Source: Symbiodinium natans
Lineage: Eukaryota > Sar > Dinophyceae > Suessiales > Symbiodiniaceae
NCBI GenBank assembly: GCA_905221605.1
Contig: CAJNDS010002164.1
Coordinates: 372,001-436,000 of the forward strand
Reading direction: 5' to 3'
Length of the DNA: 64,000 nt
Both the position numbers and the translations under genes were made by a program. The notes under the pieces are model-generated. The model ran no database searches and had not been told where the DNA came from. It saw only the letters and a list, made by a program, of their open reading frames with translations. Positions 36,174 to 47,312 of the stretch are shown in pieces; the stretch's first letter is position 1; the number at the start of each line of letters is the position of its first letter.

Positions 36174-37934
36174 ATGGATTTTGATTTGGAACTACGTGCA
36201 GCTGTGTCGAGAGTCGGTCTCATCACGCAGCTGGATTCCTGTTGGCCTGATCTGCTCCGTGAGGAGCAACTTGTTGGAGCTGTGCCGCAGGGACCACCAT
36301 CAGTGCCCTCAGTGCAAGTGAACGATGTTGTTGGTGCAGAATGTCCAACAGTACCATCCTTTGTGCCTCGTACCTCCGGGTCATGCAGGTTACCAGTGTG
36401 CGAGAGTGGTGATCGTGCAAGAGCCATTGCCTTGTGGTCCACAATCATAGTGGCTGGTGCTGCCTCGACCCCTGTTGGGCTTCTGGTGATAAATGCTCCA
36501 GACGATGAGACCGCAAAGAAGATCCTGTTGGATGTCTTTGCTCGCAAGGCGACGGCAACTTTGCGATCCAGAGCAGGCTCGCTACTGCAGTATCTTCGCT
36601 GGGTTCGAGTCAGCTATGTTGACCGCATTACCATCTTTCCACTTGAAGAGGTCAGATTGTACAATTACGTCTGTTTCCTAAGGGAGAACTCAGCCCCGCC
36701 TACGAAAGCAGAGCGTTTTGTGCAATCAGCCAGATTTGCTTGCACTTTGCTTGGAGCTGAGACATGCCTTGTCCAAATTTCGAGCAGAGTTACTGGTGCT
36801 ACGGTGGAGGCTGTCAAGAAACGAGCACTGCGCAAGAGACCACCCTTCACCGTCGCCCAGGTGAAGCGCTTGGAGAGTATTGCTTGTGGGGAGCCTTCAG
36901 TGGCAGCCATATTTGCAGGCTACATGTGTGCCTTGATTTATGCAAGACTGCGCTTCTCCGATCTGCAGATGTGCTATAACGAGCCCACTGTTGATGCGTA
37001 TGAGGGAAAGTCGGTTATAGACTTTGGACTTTATGGAACCAAAACTTCATCCAGGAGGCGTGCCACGGTCTTCCGGCTGCTCCCCGCGTCGGCCACGGGG
37101 CCCGGGTTGTTGGAAGATGATTGGCTCCTGAAGTGGATGGAGAATCGTAAGGCGATGGGTTTGATTGCCAGTGAAGATGACCCCATGATGCCATCTCCGA
37201 CTCCGGATGGGACGTTCCATGCGTTCAAGCTTTCTTCGTCTGATGCGTGTGTCTGGTTACGTGAACTGCTGTGTGGCACTGCATCAGCTGATGAACTGGT
37301 GGATCTTGGCACACACTCAGCAAAGGCCACAGTTCTGTCCTGGTTGACCAAAGTGGGTGCACCGCCGAAGCTTCAAAGGCGTGCTGGATATCATGTTGGC
37401 AAAGCGGGACGGTCTGAGCTTGAATATGGTCATGATGCTGCTGCCGATATTCTTCGAAACATCGAACAAGTTCTCCAAATTATTCGAGCAGGTCTGTTTG
37501 ATCCAGATCTCCCGCGTCTCAGGCGGTGGACAGGCTGTACCGACTTCAACTCTGCACTTGCCCAGCTGGATACCAAAGCCGAGCCGGCTGCAAAAAGGTC
37601 CAAGCGAGTGTCGGCTCTCCTCCGGAGTTCTTCATCCGAACTCAGCAGCTCCTCTAGCTCGGATGATGAAAGCTCGGGGTCCGGGAAGGAAGATGACGCT
37701 GGGCAGCTTGCTGCCAGTCGTGAGACGTGCGTCTTGAATGGACCTGCTGTTCTTGACAGTCTTCATTACTTTCGGCACGATGCTCGAGGAACGATTCATT
37801 GTGCCCAAGCAGTCTGTGATGATGACGCAGTTGTTTTCCTGTGTGGGCGTTTGGCCACCAGTGCGCACAGCAAGTTGGACAACCGACCTGCAGTGCTTCT
37901 GAACCCATGCGCATCCTGTTTTCGCGGCGATTAG
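36174..37934 (+). CDS. Tyrosine recombinase of element 2
   Basis: 586 codons from ATG at 36,174, immediately after the tandem duplication. The catalytic region shows an Arg I segment (ARLRFSDLQ), box II as HSAK with a following RRAGYH, and a final Tyr in LEYGHDAAADIL, which corresponds to the usual Y-S-R-D segment. The N-terminal half is helical as in core-binding domains. A Ser/Asp/Glu-rich linker (about residues 480-520) leads to a C-terminal Cys module (CGR...CASCF) shared with element 1. It would catalyse integration of the circular cDNA. Coding order (YR before gag) is unusual for YR elements. Confidence 0.75.
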   Translation: MDFDLELRAAVSRVGLITQLDSCWPDLLREEQLVGAVPQGPPSVPSVQVNDVVGAECPTVPSFVPRTSGSCRLPVCESGDRARAIALWSTIIVAGAASTPVGLLVINAPDDETAKKILLDVFARKATATLRSRAGSLLQYLRWVRVSYVDRITIFPLEEVRLYNYVCFLRENSAPPTKAERFVQSARFACTLLGAETCLVQISSRVTGATVEAVKKRALRKRPPFTVAQVKRLESIACGEPSVAAIFAGYMCALIYARLRFSDLQMCYNEPTVDAYEGKSVIDFGLYGTKTSSRRRATVFRLLPASATGPGLLEDDWLLKWMENRKAMGLIASEDDPMMPSPTPDGTFHAFKLSSSDACVWLRELLCGTASADELVDLGTHSAKATVLSWLTKVGAPPKLQRRAGYHVGKAGRSELEYGHDAAADILRNIEQVLQIIRAGLFDPDLPRLRRWTGCTDFNSALAQLDTKAEPAAKRSKRVSALLRSSSSELSSSSSSDDESSGSGKEDDAGQLAASRETCVLNGPAVLDSLHYFRHDARGTIHCAQAVCDDDAVVFLCGRLATSAHSKLDNRPAVLLNPCASCFRGD

Positions 37935-38240
37935 GGGTTTGCTAGGAGCCTTCCCGTTTTGCCCGCCGCCTCCTTTCCGCTAGGGTTGTTGCTGCCGCTT
38001 GGGTTGTAGTTATCCTACGTTTTGCCCAAGGTGTCTTGCTGTGCAATGCGCAACCCTAGCTTTGCCAGGAATGCCAAATGTCCTGCGTAGTGTGCTACTG
38101 CAGAAAAATGAGTTGCGCATGCGGAATGCATTTTGACTTTACTGCAGGCAGACGGTTGTGACTTTACTGCATGCAGCAACAGCCCACGCTTGACCTGCCA
38201 GTTTTGCTGTTCGAGGATCGCGTGTAGTCAGACTAGGGCC

Positions 38241-38921
38241 ATGTCTTACGTTGACTCCAGTGCTACCTTTAGGCAGAGGTGCTTGGCCATTGAACTGCCT
38301 GCCGACGTCATCCAGGTCCTTTCGGATCGGGGCTGGGCAACCTTTGCCAATTTTGCTCATGCTCCTAAGGTTATGCCCGGACAACAAGGGGCCGAAGCAG
38401 CGCTACAGGTTGTGCTCGATTCCGTCTTAGGAGCTCAGTTCGGGGCCCATGAAGCGGCCTTGCGTCGCCTGCACTGGGAGAGTTGGACTCTCACGGCTGC
38501 GGACCTGAAAAAGAAGCTGGACTCTGCTGAGGATGTGGCCCCCCGCAAGTTGCCTGTTGCTGAGATCGGTGCCCGACTCACAATCCTGGCCCCTAAGTTG
38601 TCCCCTCTGAAGTTGCAGGGTGTGTTGGAACCTTCCCATGCTGCCATCAACATCTTTGCCCAAATGCTTGATGAGAATCGTCTGCGGTATGTTGAGTGGC
38701 ACAAGCTTACTACTCGCACCCAGGAGGTCAACAGCACGACTGAGGATCCGATGCTGAAAGCTTGGAAGCCTGATAAGAATGGTGTTGTGCGTGAGGTCAT
38801 GGCCCCCAATCATTTGCGTGCGACAGTTGCCTCGGAGCTGGATGTCCATAACGCCCTGCGACGAAGGGGTGTGTGTTATGCGATTGCGCGCCTGATGTCT
38901 TTGAGGCCCATGAGTCCTTGA
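38241..38921 (+). CDS. gag: Gag-like protein of element 2, N-terminal part
   Basis: 226 codons from ATG at 38,241 (GGGCCATGTCT). The protein is helical, without recognisable catalytic motifs. At about 38,895-38,905 the pattern continues in the next frame, so this frame's last residues are probably wrong. The switch point contains TGTCTTTGAGG; it could be a mutation or a programmed shift. Confidence 0.6.
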   Translation: MSYVDSSATFRQRCLAIELPADVIQVLSDRGWATFANFAHAPKVMPGQQGAEAALQVVLDSVLGAQFGAHEAALRRLHWESWTLTAADLKKKLDSAEDVAPRKLPVAEIGARLTILAPKLSPLKLQGVLEPSHAAINIFAQMLDENRLRYVEWHKLTTRTQEVNSTTEDPMLKAWKPDKNGVVREVMAPNHLRATVASELDVHNALRRRGVCYAIARLMSLRPMSP

Positions 38922-39484
38922 TCCTCCATCTCTTTGATGCTTATCAAAGCACTCCGCCGGAGGGCTACCAAAGGGTTAACATGGCCCAAGTCGCAGCTTG
39001 TGATCGTGAGATCCACCTTCGCTTGTCGGAAGAGTGTCGTGACGGTTTCTCTCCAGGGGCTGATGGTTCCCTGCCCCTGGATCGCTTCGTGGCCCCCGTA
39101 CTTCGCATGAGATCCGTTGAGCAACTCTTGCTTCCCAGGGAAGGACATCCGCGTGCTGGGTCCACTCCCGGCGGAGGATCTGGTCGCAAGCGGAAGCGCA
39201 ACCGGAGCCAGCCGGCCGCCACCCCCGCGCCTGCGGCTGCGGCTGCGCGCAAGCCCAAGGGTTCGAGTAAGGGGTCCAAACAGCCTTATATGCCTGCTGC
39301 CCTCCGGGGTGGGGTCCCCACGAATCCGAAAGGTAAGCCTCTGTGTTGGTCCTTCAACTTGAAGCGTTGCAGCAATGGGGGTGTCGACTGCCTGGATTGC
39401 AATCGAGGTGAGCATGTGTGTTGTGTGCCCGGATGTTTCGGCAAGCATGCCTTCCTGGATTGTCCGAATAAGCCCTCCTCGTGA
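38873..39484 (+). CDS. gag: Gag-like protein of element 2, C-terminal part with Cys/His module
   Basis: The frame continues the helical region (EAHESLILHLFDAYQ), then a basic Ala/Pro/Lys-rich stretch (KRKRNRSQ), then a Cys/His-rich nucleic-acid-binding-type module (CWSFNLKRC...CLDCNRGEHVCCVPGC). It ends in TCG TGA CTA GGC. The pol frame is in the same phase after this one stop and has no ATG for about 60 codons. TGA followed by CTA G is a known strong readthrough context. Confidence 0.65.
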   Translation: MLCDCAPDVFEAHESLILHLFDAYQSTPPEGYQRVNMAQVAACDREIHLRLSEECRDGFSPGADGSLPLDRFVAPVLRMRSVEQLLLPREGHPRAGSTPGGGSGRKRKRNRSQPAATPAPAAAAARKPKGSSKGSKQPYMPAALRGGVPTNPKGKPLCWSFNLKRCSNGGVDCLDCNRGEHVCCVPGCFGKHAFLDCPNKPSS

Positions 39485-42400
39485 CTAGGCCCTGGGGCCT
39501 CCGGTGCTCGGCTGCCCCCCCCTCCTGATGGAGTGGAGGCAGTTGTCGACACAACGGGGAGCAGCTCTGTCGCTTCCCAAGGTTTTGGCCGTGCTGCTCT
39601 CAGTGACCAGTGCACTTTTGCTTCCGTGTTCTCTCGGCATCCAGCCGAGCTTTTTGCCGAACAAATGCTGTCTATTGACGATTTTTCCAATGATGCAATC
39701 TCTAGCCTTTGCGAGTTGCTCCCGCATGAAGCTTCTAGCCGACAGTCTGCCACAGGCAGTGCTTTCGGCACGGGCTGTTGGATCCAGGGGTCTCGATGGG
39801 GGTTGCGTCGCAATAACCGATTGTTTCCGTTTGTGACGCGTGTCCTTAACGCGGTGGTGCGCCAGACGGCCTCCGATCATGTCTGGACTTCCGTGGTGGT
39901 CTTTTTCAATGTTCAGACTGCCAAACATCGCGATGCCAACAACGGGCCGGAGCCCAACTTGCTTGTACCTGTTGGCACCTTCTCGGGTGGTCAGGTTTTC
40001 GTCCTTGATGGTACGGGCCAGGATTCTGCGGTGTTTGATGGCGTTGAGTACAAGGGCCGACTGCTGGATCCCTTCTGTCAGCCGTGCTTTCTGCCTGCCC
40101 GTGACTTTGAGCATTTCACCTTACCGTGGGCGGGACATCGGGTGATGATTGTGGCTTTCTCCATTGCCCCTTCCGGGGTGCTGGGCATGGAGGATGCCAG
40201 GCAGTTATCCTGCCTTGGCTTCGAGTTGCCTGCTCGCTTGCTTCGGGAGACTGGAGTGCCTGCTCCTGTGGCAGATGTGTCTAATCCCTTGGGCCCTGTG
40301 GCGCTTGAGTTATTTGCCGACCCGCCACTGGTCACAGCTGCCTTGCGAGCTAGGCACGTGCACGCGGTTGCTTTTCATCATCGGCCTCGTGGAGGGCGTG
40401 TCCCGGTCTGTCGCCTTGACCCCAAGGTCGCCCTGCAGGCTGACCTGCTCTTGGATCGCCTCTCGCGCCGCCAAGCTGCTCTGCTGTTTGCCATTGTGCT
40501 CCCACTGGGAGGCAAGTCCGATGACCTGGGAACCTTTGTGCTACGGGCCATCCGTGCATGCTTGCAGGTCCGGCTGCCCTTCTGTGTTGGAATGCCTTCT
40601 CGGAGTCGGCGTTGGGCGTCGTCGGAGTGGCTGCACCTCCGTGCCTGCTGTGGCTGCTTTGAGGTGGACCTGTGTATGTGGGGCGCGGAACGCGTGTTGT
40701 CTGTGACCTTTCTGCACAATGTGCCGGCCTTCGCGTCTTTGTCACGCCGCTGTGATAACTCCCATACTCACTTGCCTTGGTCGCGGGATGCACCGCCTGC
40801 TCAAGTGACTCGATTCCTGCCCTCTGGGTTCTGTGATGCGTTTGCTGAGGTCGCCCTGCCCTTTTTGCATTCCGCGATCGCTGACTTGCCTCTGCGCGTC
40901 GCCAGTGCAGCCACTGAAGGTTCCTTTCGCCCTAGCAAATTCCCGCCCTTAGTGCCGGAATTTCGAGCTGTCTACCGGATTCGTGTGCCCTCGCCGGTTG
41001 AGTTGCCCGCGAAAGTGCCCCCTGACGGGTTGCCTGGCTTTCCTCATGTTGCCTCGGGTTCGGTCCTGCTTTCCGGGGGCCGAGCCCTTTCTGCCGCTGT
41101 TCATCAGTTGCGAGGGGGGGAAGCGCCCGAACAGCAAAGGGAGGAACTGCAGCAACCAGATGTGTTATGCCCAGGAGAGCATTCAGCTATGGTTGAACCA
41201 AGCCGGGTCGTGTATTATGCTTTGCCCTGGAACGTGCAAGGGTTTGTGGACGCTGCGCTTCAGTGTAAACATCCTTGTGACACCTTTGCGTGCAGTGACA
41301 CTGCCATCAAAGAAACTGTTGACTGGATTGCATCTTCTTCACCCAGTGAGGTTTGTGCGTTTAGAGCTGGCCAACTTAAGCGCTTTCTCCACTTGGCTTC
41401 CGGGTTGGCTAAGGAAGAGAAGGCCCTTCATGCCTCTCTGCATCCAGAGGTGCGAGCGGTGCTAAGGGGGAAGAGAGTACTCCTCTTTCAGGCTTTGCTC
41501 CATGAGGCGGGGATACAAGATAAGCACTTAGTGAAGGAGATGCTTAACGGATTCAGCCTCGTTGGGGAGGTCCCAGCCTCGGGCCAATTCCCACCTCTGT
41601 ACACTCCTGCATCCATTTCGCCAGAAGAGCTGCGTCTGCTTGCGCCCTGGGTGCGCGGTAGGCTGAACGCTCAACGAGGTGGCCGTGATGTGCAGGTGGA
41701 GCAATCGGTAGCAGATGAAGCAAGTCTGCAAGCCTCGGATGGCTCTGGTTGGTTGCTAGGGCCCTTCTCGGAGGAGGAACTTGATCGATTCTTTCCTGAT
41801 GGTTGGGTGCCATCCCGGAGGTTTGGCATTGATCAGGGGAGGAAAGTCCGAGGTATTGACGACCTCAGTGCCTCGATGGTTAACTCTTCTTGTGGAACCA
41901 ATGATAAGCTCACTCTTCAAGATATCGACGTCATCGTTGATATTGCCCGTGCGTTTGGTCATGCAGTTGCCCGTTTTGCGCCAACCTCCCTGCAAGGGAT
42001 TTCGGGCCGGGCGATGGATTTGAAGAGTGCTTATAAGCAACTTGCGATTGACCCTGCTCATGGATGGGCAGCCATCCTGGCTGTGTGGAACCCGAAGCTA
42101 GAAAGATTTGAGTACTACAGATTCACGACACTGCCTTTTGGCTCCATTCACGCGGTTGGAGCCTTCAACAGAGTGGCGAAAGGTGTAAGGCAGATCCTGG
42201 TCAAAGTCTTCCGATTAGTGGTGTCCAACTTTTACGATGACTTTTGTCATCTGGAGCTGGACTGTTTGGTGGAGACGTCGCATGAGCTTGCTTTGGCTGT
42301 GATGCAGTTGCTTGGGTGGTCTGTGGCGAATGATGAACACAAAGCACTTCCTTTTGCAAAGCTCTTTACCATTCTTGGAGTACAGCTTGATTTGAATGAA

Positions 42401-43243
42401 GCGTGTCGTGGCCTTCTTCGCGTAGCGAACAAGGAGGGTCGAGTTGCCGCCATTCTGGAGTTGGTGGAAAAGATCTGCCAGGAGGGCACCCTTCATCCAG
42501 GGCTCCTGGCCAAGCTCCGAGGCAGGATGATGTATGCCTCTTCACACACGTTTGGGAGAGTGGCAGTGCTGGCAACCAGGGTGCTCTCACGCAAGCTGGC
42601 GATTGGTGGTCCCGTAAAACTGACTCGGAAGGAGATTGATGTCATCCGGGGTGCTGCGGACCTACTAGCTCGCTCAGAAGCCCGTGAAGTGTGTTTCCTT
42701 CAACCAGAGTGCCCGGTGTTGGTCTTCACAGATGGCGCGTGCGAATCCAAGAGTCTCTTGACTACGCATGGTGCAGTACTCATTGATCCCCTGCAGCAAG
42801 TCAAGAAGTTTTTCGGTGAACCTGTCCCTGAACCGCTACTAGATCGATGGAGGCAAGGGGGAAAGACGCAGTTGGTAGGCCAAGCAGAAGCGCTGCCGGT
42901 CCTGGCTGCAAAAACTTTGTGGCGCCTCCTGCTGGTACATCGGAAAGTGTTATGGTTCTTGGATAATGAATCTGCCAAGGCTGCATTCGCTAGTGGCTCT
43001 TCTGCGGTGGATGATACCTTTGAAATTGTGAGCCACTCCCTTGTGCTGGACCAAGAGCTCAAGGCTTACAACTGGTACTCAAGAGTGCCGTCGTGTGCAA
43101 ACATCAGTGACGCTGCCTCTAGGTTGGCCTTCGAGCAGTATGATGATTCATTCAGGCGTGAACACTTGGACTGGACGTGTGAACCTCTGGCATCCCTCTT
43201 GGAGGGAAGGGATGCGATCGCCCAGCATGTGAAAGGGTTGTAG
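39485..43243 (+). CDS. pol: Pol of element 2: TET/JBP-like dioxygenase, methyltransferase-like segment, reverse transcriptase, RNase H
   Basis: About 1,250 codons following the gag stop in phase. First comes a double-stranded beta-helix dioxygenase pattern: HRD (His codon 39,926-39,928), ANNGPEP, GTFSGGQVFV, then a distal His in FEHFTLPW (40,112-40,114) and an Arg nine residues further on (AGHRVMIVAF). This HxD...H...R set and the N-x-G-P / GxFxGG strings fit the TET/JBP family. Next is a methyltransferase-like segment beginning VALELFADPP, with PLGG where a catalytic Cys would be expected and an ending H-T-H-L-P-W. Reverse transcriptase follows (MDLKSAYKQ; FYDDF at 42,230-42,244), then RNase H (FTDGACE, GQAEALP, FLDNES, DAASRL). 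The stop lies inside B1. The frame is intact. Confidence 0.8.
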   Translation, partial: LGPGASGARLPPPPDGVEAVVDTTGSSSVASQGFGRAALSDQCTFASVFSRHPAELFAEQMLSIDDFSNDAISSLCELLPHEASSRQSATGSAFGTGCWIQGSRWGLRRNNRLFPFVTRVLNAVVRQTASDHVWTSVVVFFNVQTAKHRDANNGPEPNLLVPVGTFSGGQVFVLDGTGQDSAVFDGVEYKGRLLDPFCQPCFLPARDFEHFTLPWAGHRVMIVAFSIAPSGVLGMEDARQLSCLGFELPARLLRETGVPAPVADVSNPLGPVALELFADPPLVTAALRARHVHAVAFHHRPRGGRVPVCRLDPKVALQADLLLDRLSRRQAALLFAIVLPLGGKSDDLGTFVLRAIRACLQVRLPFCVGMPSRSRRWASSEWLHLRACCGCFEVDLCMWGAERVLSVTFLHNVPAFASLSRRCDNSHTHLPWSRDAPPAQVTRFLPSGFCDAFAEVALPFLHSAIADLPLRVASAATEGSFRPSKFPPLVPEFRAVYRIRVPSPVELPAKVPPDGLPGFPHVASGSVLLSGGRALSAAVHQLRGGEAPEQQREELQQPDVLCPGEHSAMVEPSRVVYYALPWNVQGFVDAALQCKHPCDTFACSDTAIKETVDWIASSSPSEVCAFRAGQLKRFLHLASGLAKEEKALHASLHPEVRAVLRGKRVLLFQALLHEAGIQDKHLVKEMLNGFSLVGEVPASGQFPPLYTPASISPEELRLLAPWVRGRLNAQRGGRDVQVEQSVADEASLQASDGSGWLLGPFSEEELDRFFPDGWVPSRRFGIDQGRKVRGIDDLSASMVNSSCGTNDKLTLQDIDVIVDIARAFGHAVARFAPTSLQGISGRAMDLKSAYKQLAIDPAHGWAAILAVWNPKLERFEYYRFTTLPFGSIHAVGAFNRVAKGVRQILVKVFRLVVSNFYDDFCHLELDCLVETSHELALAVMQLLGWSVANDEHKALPFAKLFTILGVQLDLNEACRGLLRVANKEGRVAAILELVEKICQEGTLHPGLLAKLRGRMMYASSHTFGRVAVLATRVLSRKLAIGGPVKLTRKEIDVIRGAADLLARSEAREVCFLQPECPVLVFTDGACESKSLLTTHGAVLIDPLQQVKKFFGEPVPEPLLDRWRQGGKTQLVGQAEALPVLAAKTLWRLLLVHRKVLWFLDNESAKAAFASGSSAVDDTFEIVSHSLVLDQELKAYNWYSRVPSCANISDAASRLAFEQYDDSFRREHLDWTCEPLASLLEGRDAIAQHVKGL

Positions 43244-43459
43244 TCGCCTGGGGCGATCGGGAGCTTGGTGCTCGTCCTAACCTTCTCACTTCGGTTGGAC
43301 CGAAGCGAGATTGTGTTTTCCAGATGCTGGGAGATTGCACCTCATTGGAAAAAGATGGGAGTTCGCATGTGCTTCTTGTTGTGCAAGTAGAACCGGGATT
43401 CTCATGGGAATGATACTTGCATTTCTACGTTTCGAAGAGTTTGCCAATTTTTACGATAA
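43235..43459 (+). repeat. Split direct repeat B1 of element 2
   Basis: 225 bp, identical by eye to B2 (43,744-43,968). It begins inside the last codons of pol (GGG TTG TAG) and abuts A2 directly. Confidence 0.93.
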
Positions 43460-43728
43460 GAGCCATTTCGCGAATGCGATAGTGCTTTATCGTTTAGGAT
43501 TGGCAAATTGTTTTTCTACCTGGGGTAGAAAAAGAAATCTCTTTGAAACGTTGTCTTTATATTTTCACGTTCACGTACATGTCTGTAAGAGCAAGGTTTG
43601 GTACCTGCATCTTTTGGATTTGTACTTTTCTTGCCAACATGCGTAACAGCTTCTCAGTGCTTGTTGCATGAGTTGTGAACATGTGTGGCATGTTTGTCGC
43701 TCAAGCTTGGGGCTTGAAAATTTTTCAC
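43460..43728 (+). repeat. Split direct repeat A2 of element 2
   Basis: 269 bp identical by eye to A1. It is followed by a 15-bp C-rich spacer containing CCCACCCGG (43,736-43,744). Confidence 0.93.
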
Positions 43729-43743
43729 CCGCCCGCCCACCCG

Positions 43744-43968
43744 GGGTTGTAGTCGCCTGGGGCGATCGGGAGCTTGGTGCTCGTCCTAACCTTCTCACTT
43801 CGGTTGGACCGAAGCGAGATTGTGTTTTCCAGATGCTGGGAGATTGCACCTCATTGGAAAAAGATGGGAGTTCGCATGTGCTTCTTGTTGTGCAAGTAGA
43901 ACCGGGATTCTCATGGGAATGATACTTGCATTTCTACGTTTCGAAGAGTTTGCCAATTTTTACGATAA
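43744..43968 (+). repeat. Split direct repeat B2 of element 2 (right end)
   Basis: 225 bp identical by eye to B1, ending ACGATAA where mitochondrial-type sequence resumes (ATTAACTAGCCCG). Confidence 0.93.
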
Positions 43969-46227
<2,259 letters not shown>

Positions 46228-46343
46228 GTTGTACACAGCAGCTCCTCGGAGGCTGACGCGGCCTCGCCATCGGCTCTAACCTCTGCTTGCCCTGAGGCTG
46301 AAGAGGTGGAACTGCAAGTGCAAAATTGGCGTTTTTCGGAGCT
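46228..46343 (+). pseudogene. Host-type coding segment, copy B (right part)
   Basis: GCTGGTTGTACACAGCAGCTCC through CAAAATTGGCGTTTTTCGGAGCT matches 46,935-47,052 of copy A. It is the continuation of the segment broken at 33,323. Confidence 0.75.
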
Positions 46344-46375
46344 ACGCTCGCTCATGCCAAGTCATGCAGCAGAAA

Positions 46376-46452
46376 AACTCTCATGCTTCTCTCTGTACCG
46401 TCAAGACAACATGGCACCAACTGGGCAAACATAACAAGGAGAATTTTTCACA
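46376..46452. repeat. Dispersed repeat, second copy
   Basis: It matches the 82 bp that flank the left end of element 1 (21,549-21,630): CTCATGCTTCTCTCTGTAC and GGCACCAACTGGGCAAACA are shared. Here it continues into copy A of the host-type segment. Confidence 0.75.
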
Positions 46453-47312
46453 CCGGCAGCCACCGTAGCATTGTTGGCGGGACGTGCAGATCGAAGGCCA
46501 CCTGCCCACACGGTGTACGAGAGAGACCTGGATGGGTCGCCTGTGATACAAGGACAAGTGGATGAGTTCACGCTTGTGCACGTGGGTGGATTGTGCCCGG
46601 CGAACTAGCCTTGAAGCTGCCCGAAAGGAGCAAATGCCCGCCATCAATGCTTTCGTGAGAGTCAACCTGGAGGGATCGCATGCGCTGGGGCAGCGCCAAT
46701 TTTGCGCGTTTCAACCAAACGCACCTCCCGTGCATTTCCTGGATGCCATACGGCAGGCTCTCTCGGCTTCTGTGGCCAACCAAGCTTTGGAGCACTTCTG
46801 GTCGATTTACAACCTAGAGTGGCCGGATCACGTCACGTGTTGTTGTTTCCTTCCGTAGGGTCCTCCCGTTAGAAGGGCTCCTCTCAGTGCTATATGTCAC
46901 GGAGCCCTCCGCGGCGGCACATGAAGAGGCTCTGCTGGTTGTACACAGCAGCTCCTCGGAGGCTGACGAAGCCTCGCCATCGGCTCTTGCCTCTGCCTGC
47001 CCTGAGGCTGAAGAGGTGGAACTGCAAGTGCAAAATTGGTGTTTTTCGGAGCTGCACTGGACGAACTTGGCAGCCTTGCGAGAAGTGGATGTATGCATCC
47101 CCTTTCGGCTTCCGGCTCTGGCAGATGCCCATTGGAACAAGCTGATCCAACACACTGGTGCACAGGCCCTTCCGGGTCAGGCGTGCTCGCAGGTGTCCGC
47201 AAATGCACAGGCTCAAGCTGCACAGGCCCTTCCTGGCAGACGTGCTTGCAGGTGCGCACATCAGCCCAGATCCTGTCGGGAGCGTGCCAGGCGGGTTGGA
47301 GTGCAGCCTTAA
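46453..47312 (+). pseudogene. Host-type coding segment, copy A
   Basis: This copy is uninterrupted but also shows frame changes: WVDCARRTSLEAARKEQ in one frame, then NAFVRVNLEGSHALGQRQFC, and later a Ser/Glu-rich stretch (HSSSSEADEASPSALAS) leading to an ELHWTNLAALREVDVCIPF region. Compared with copy B it has several small insertions (for example about 46,625-46,640 and 46,715-46,735). The family is not recognised. The last part has two related units with AQALPG. Confidence 0.5.

Larger units (their letters stand above)
33516..43968 (+). mobile_element. YR retrotransposon 2 (split direct repeats, TET/JBP-like domain); young
   Basis: Same layout as element 1: A1 (33,516-33,784), leader, YR, gag, pol, B1 (43,235-43,459), A2 (43,460-43,728), B2 (43,744-43,968). 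The 269-bp A copies and the 225-bp B copies look identical, so insertion is recent. It lies inside mitochondrial-type sequence with no target duplication, as expected for YR-mediated insertion. Only gag shows a clear frame change. At 10.45 kb it is larger than element 1 because of a 2.4-kb leader with its own repeats and an extra frame. Confidence 0.88.

Noticed and set aside
43235-43968. Interpreting the element 2 repeats as LTRs
   Set aside because: The order A1...B1-A2-B2 and the presence of a tyrosine recombinase, not an integrase, fit split direct repeats.
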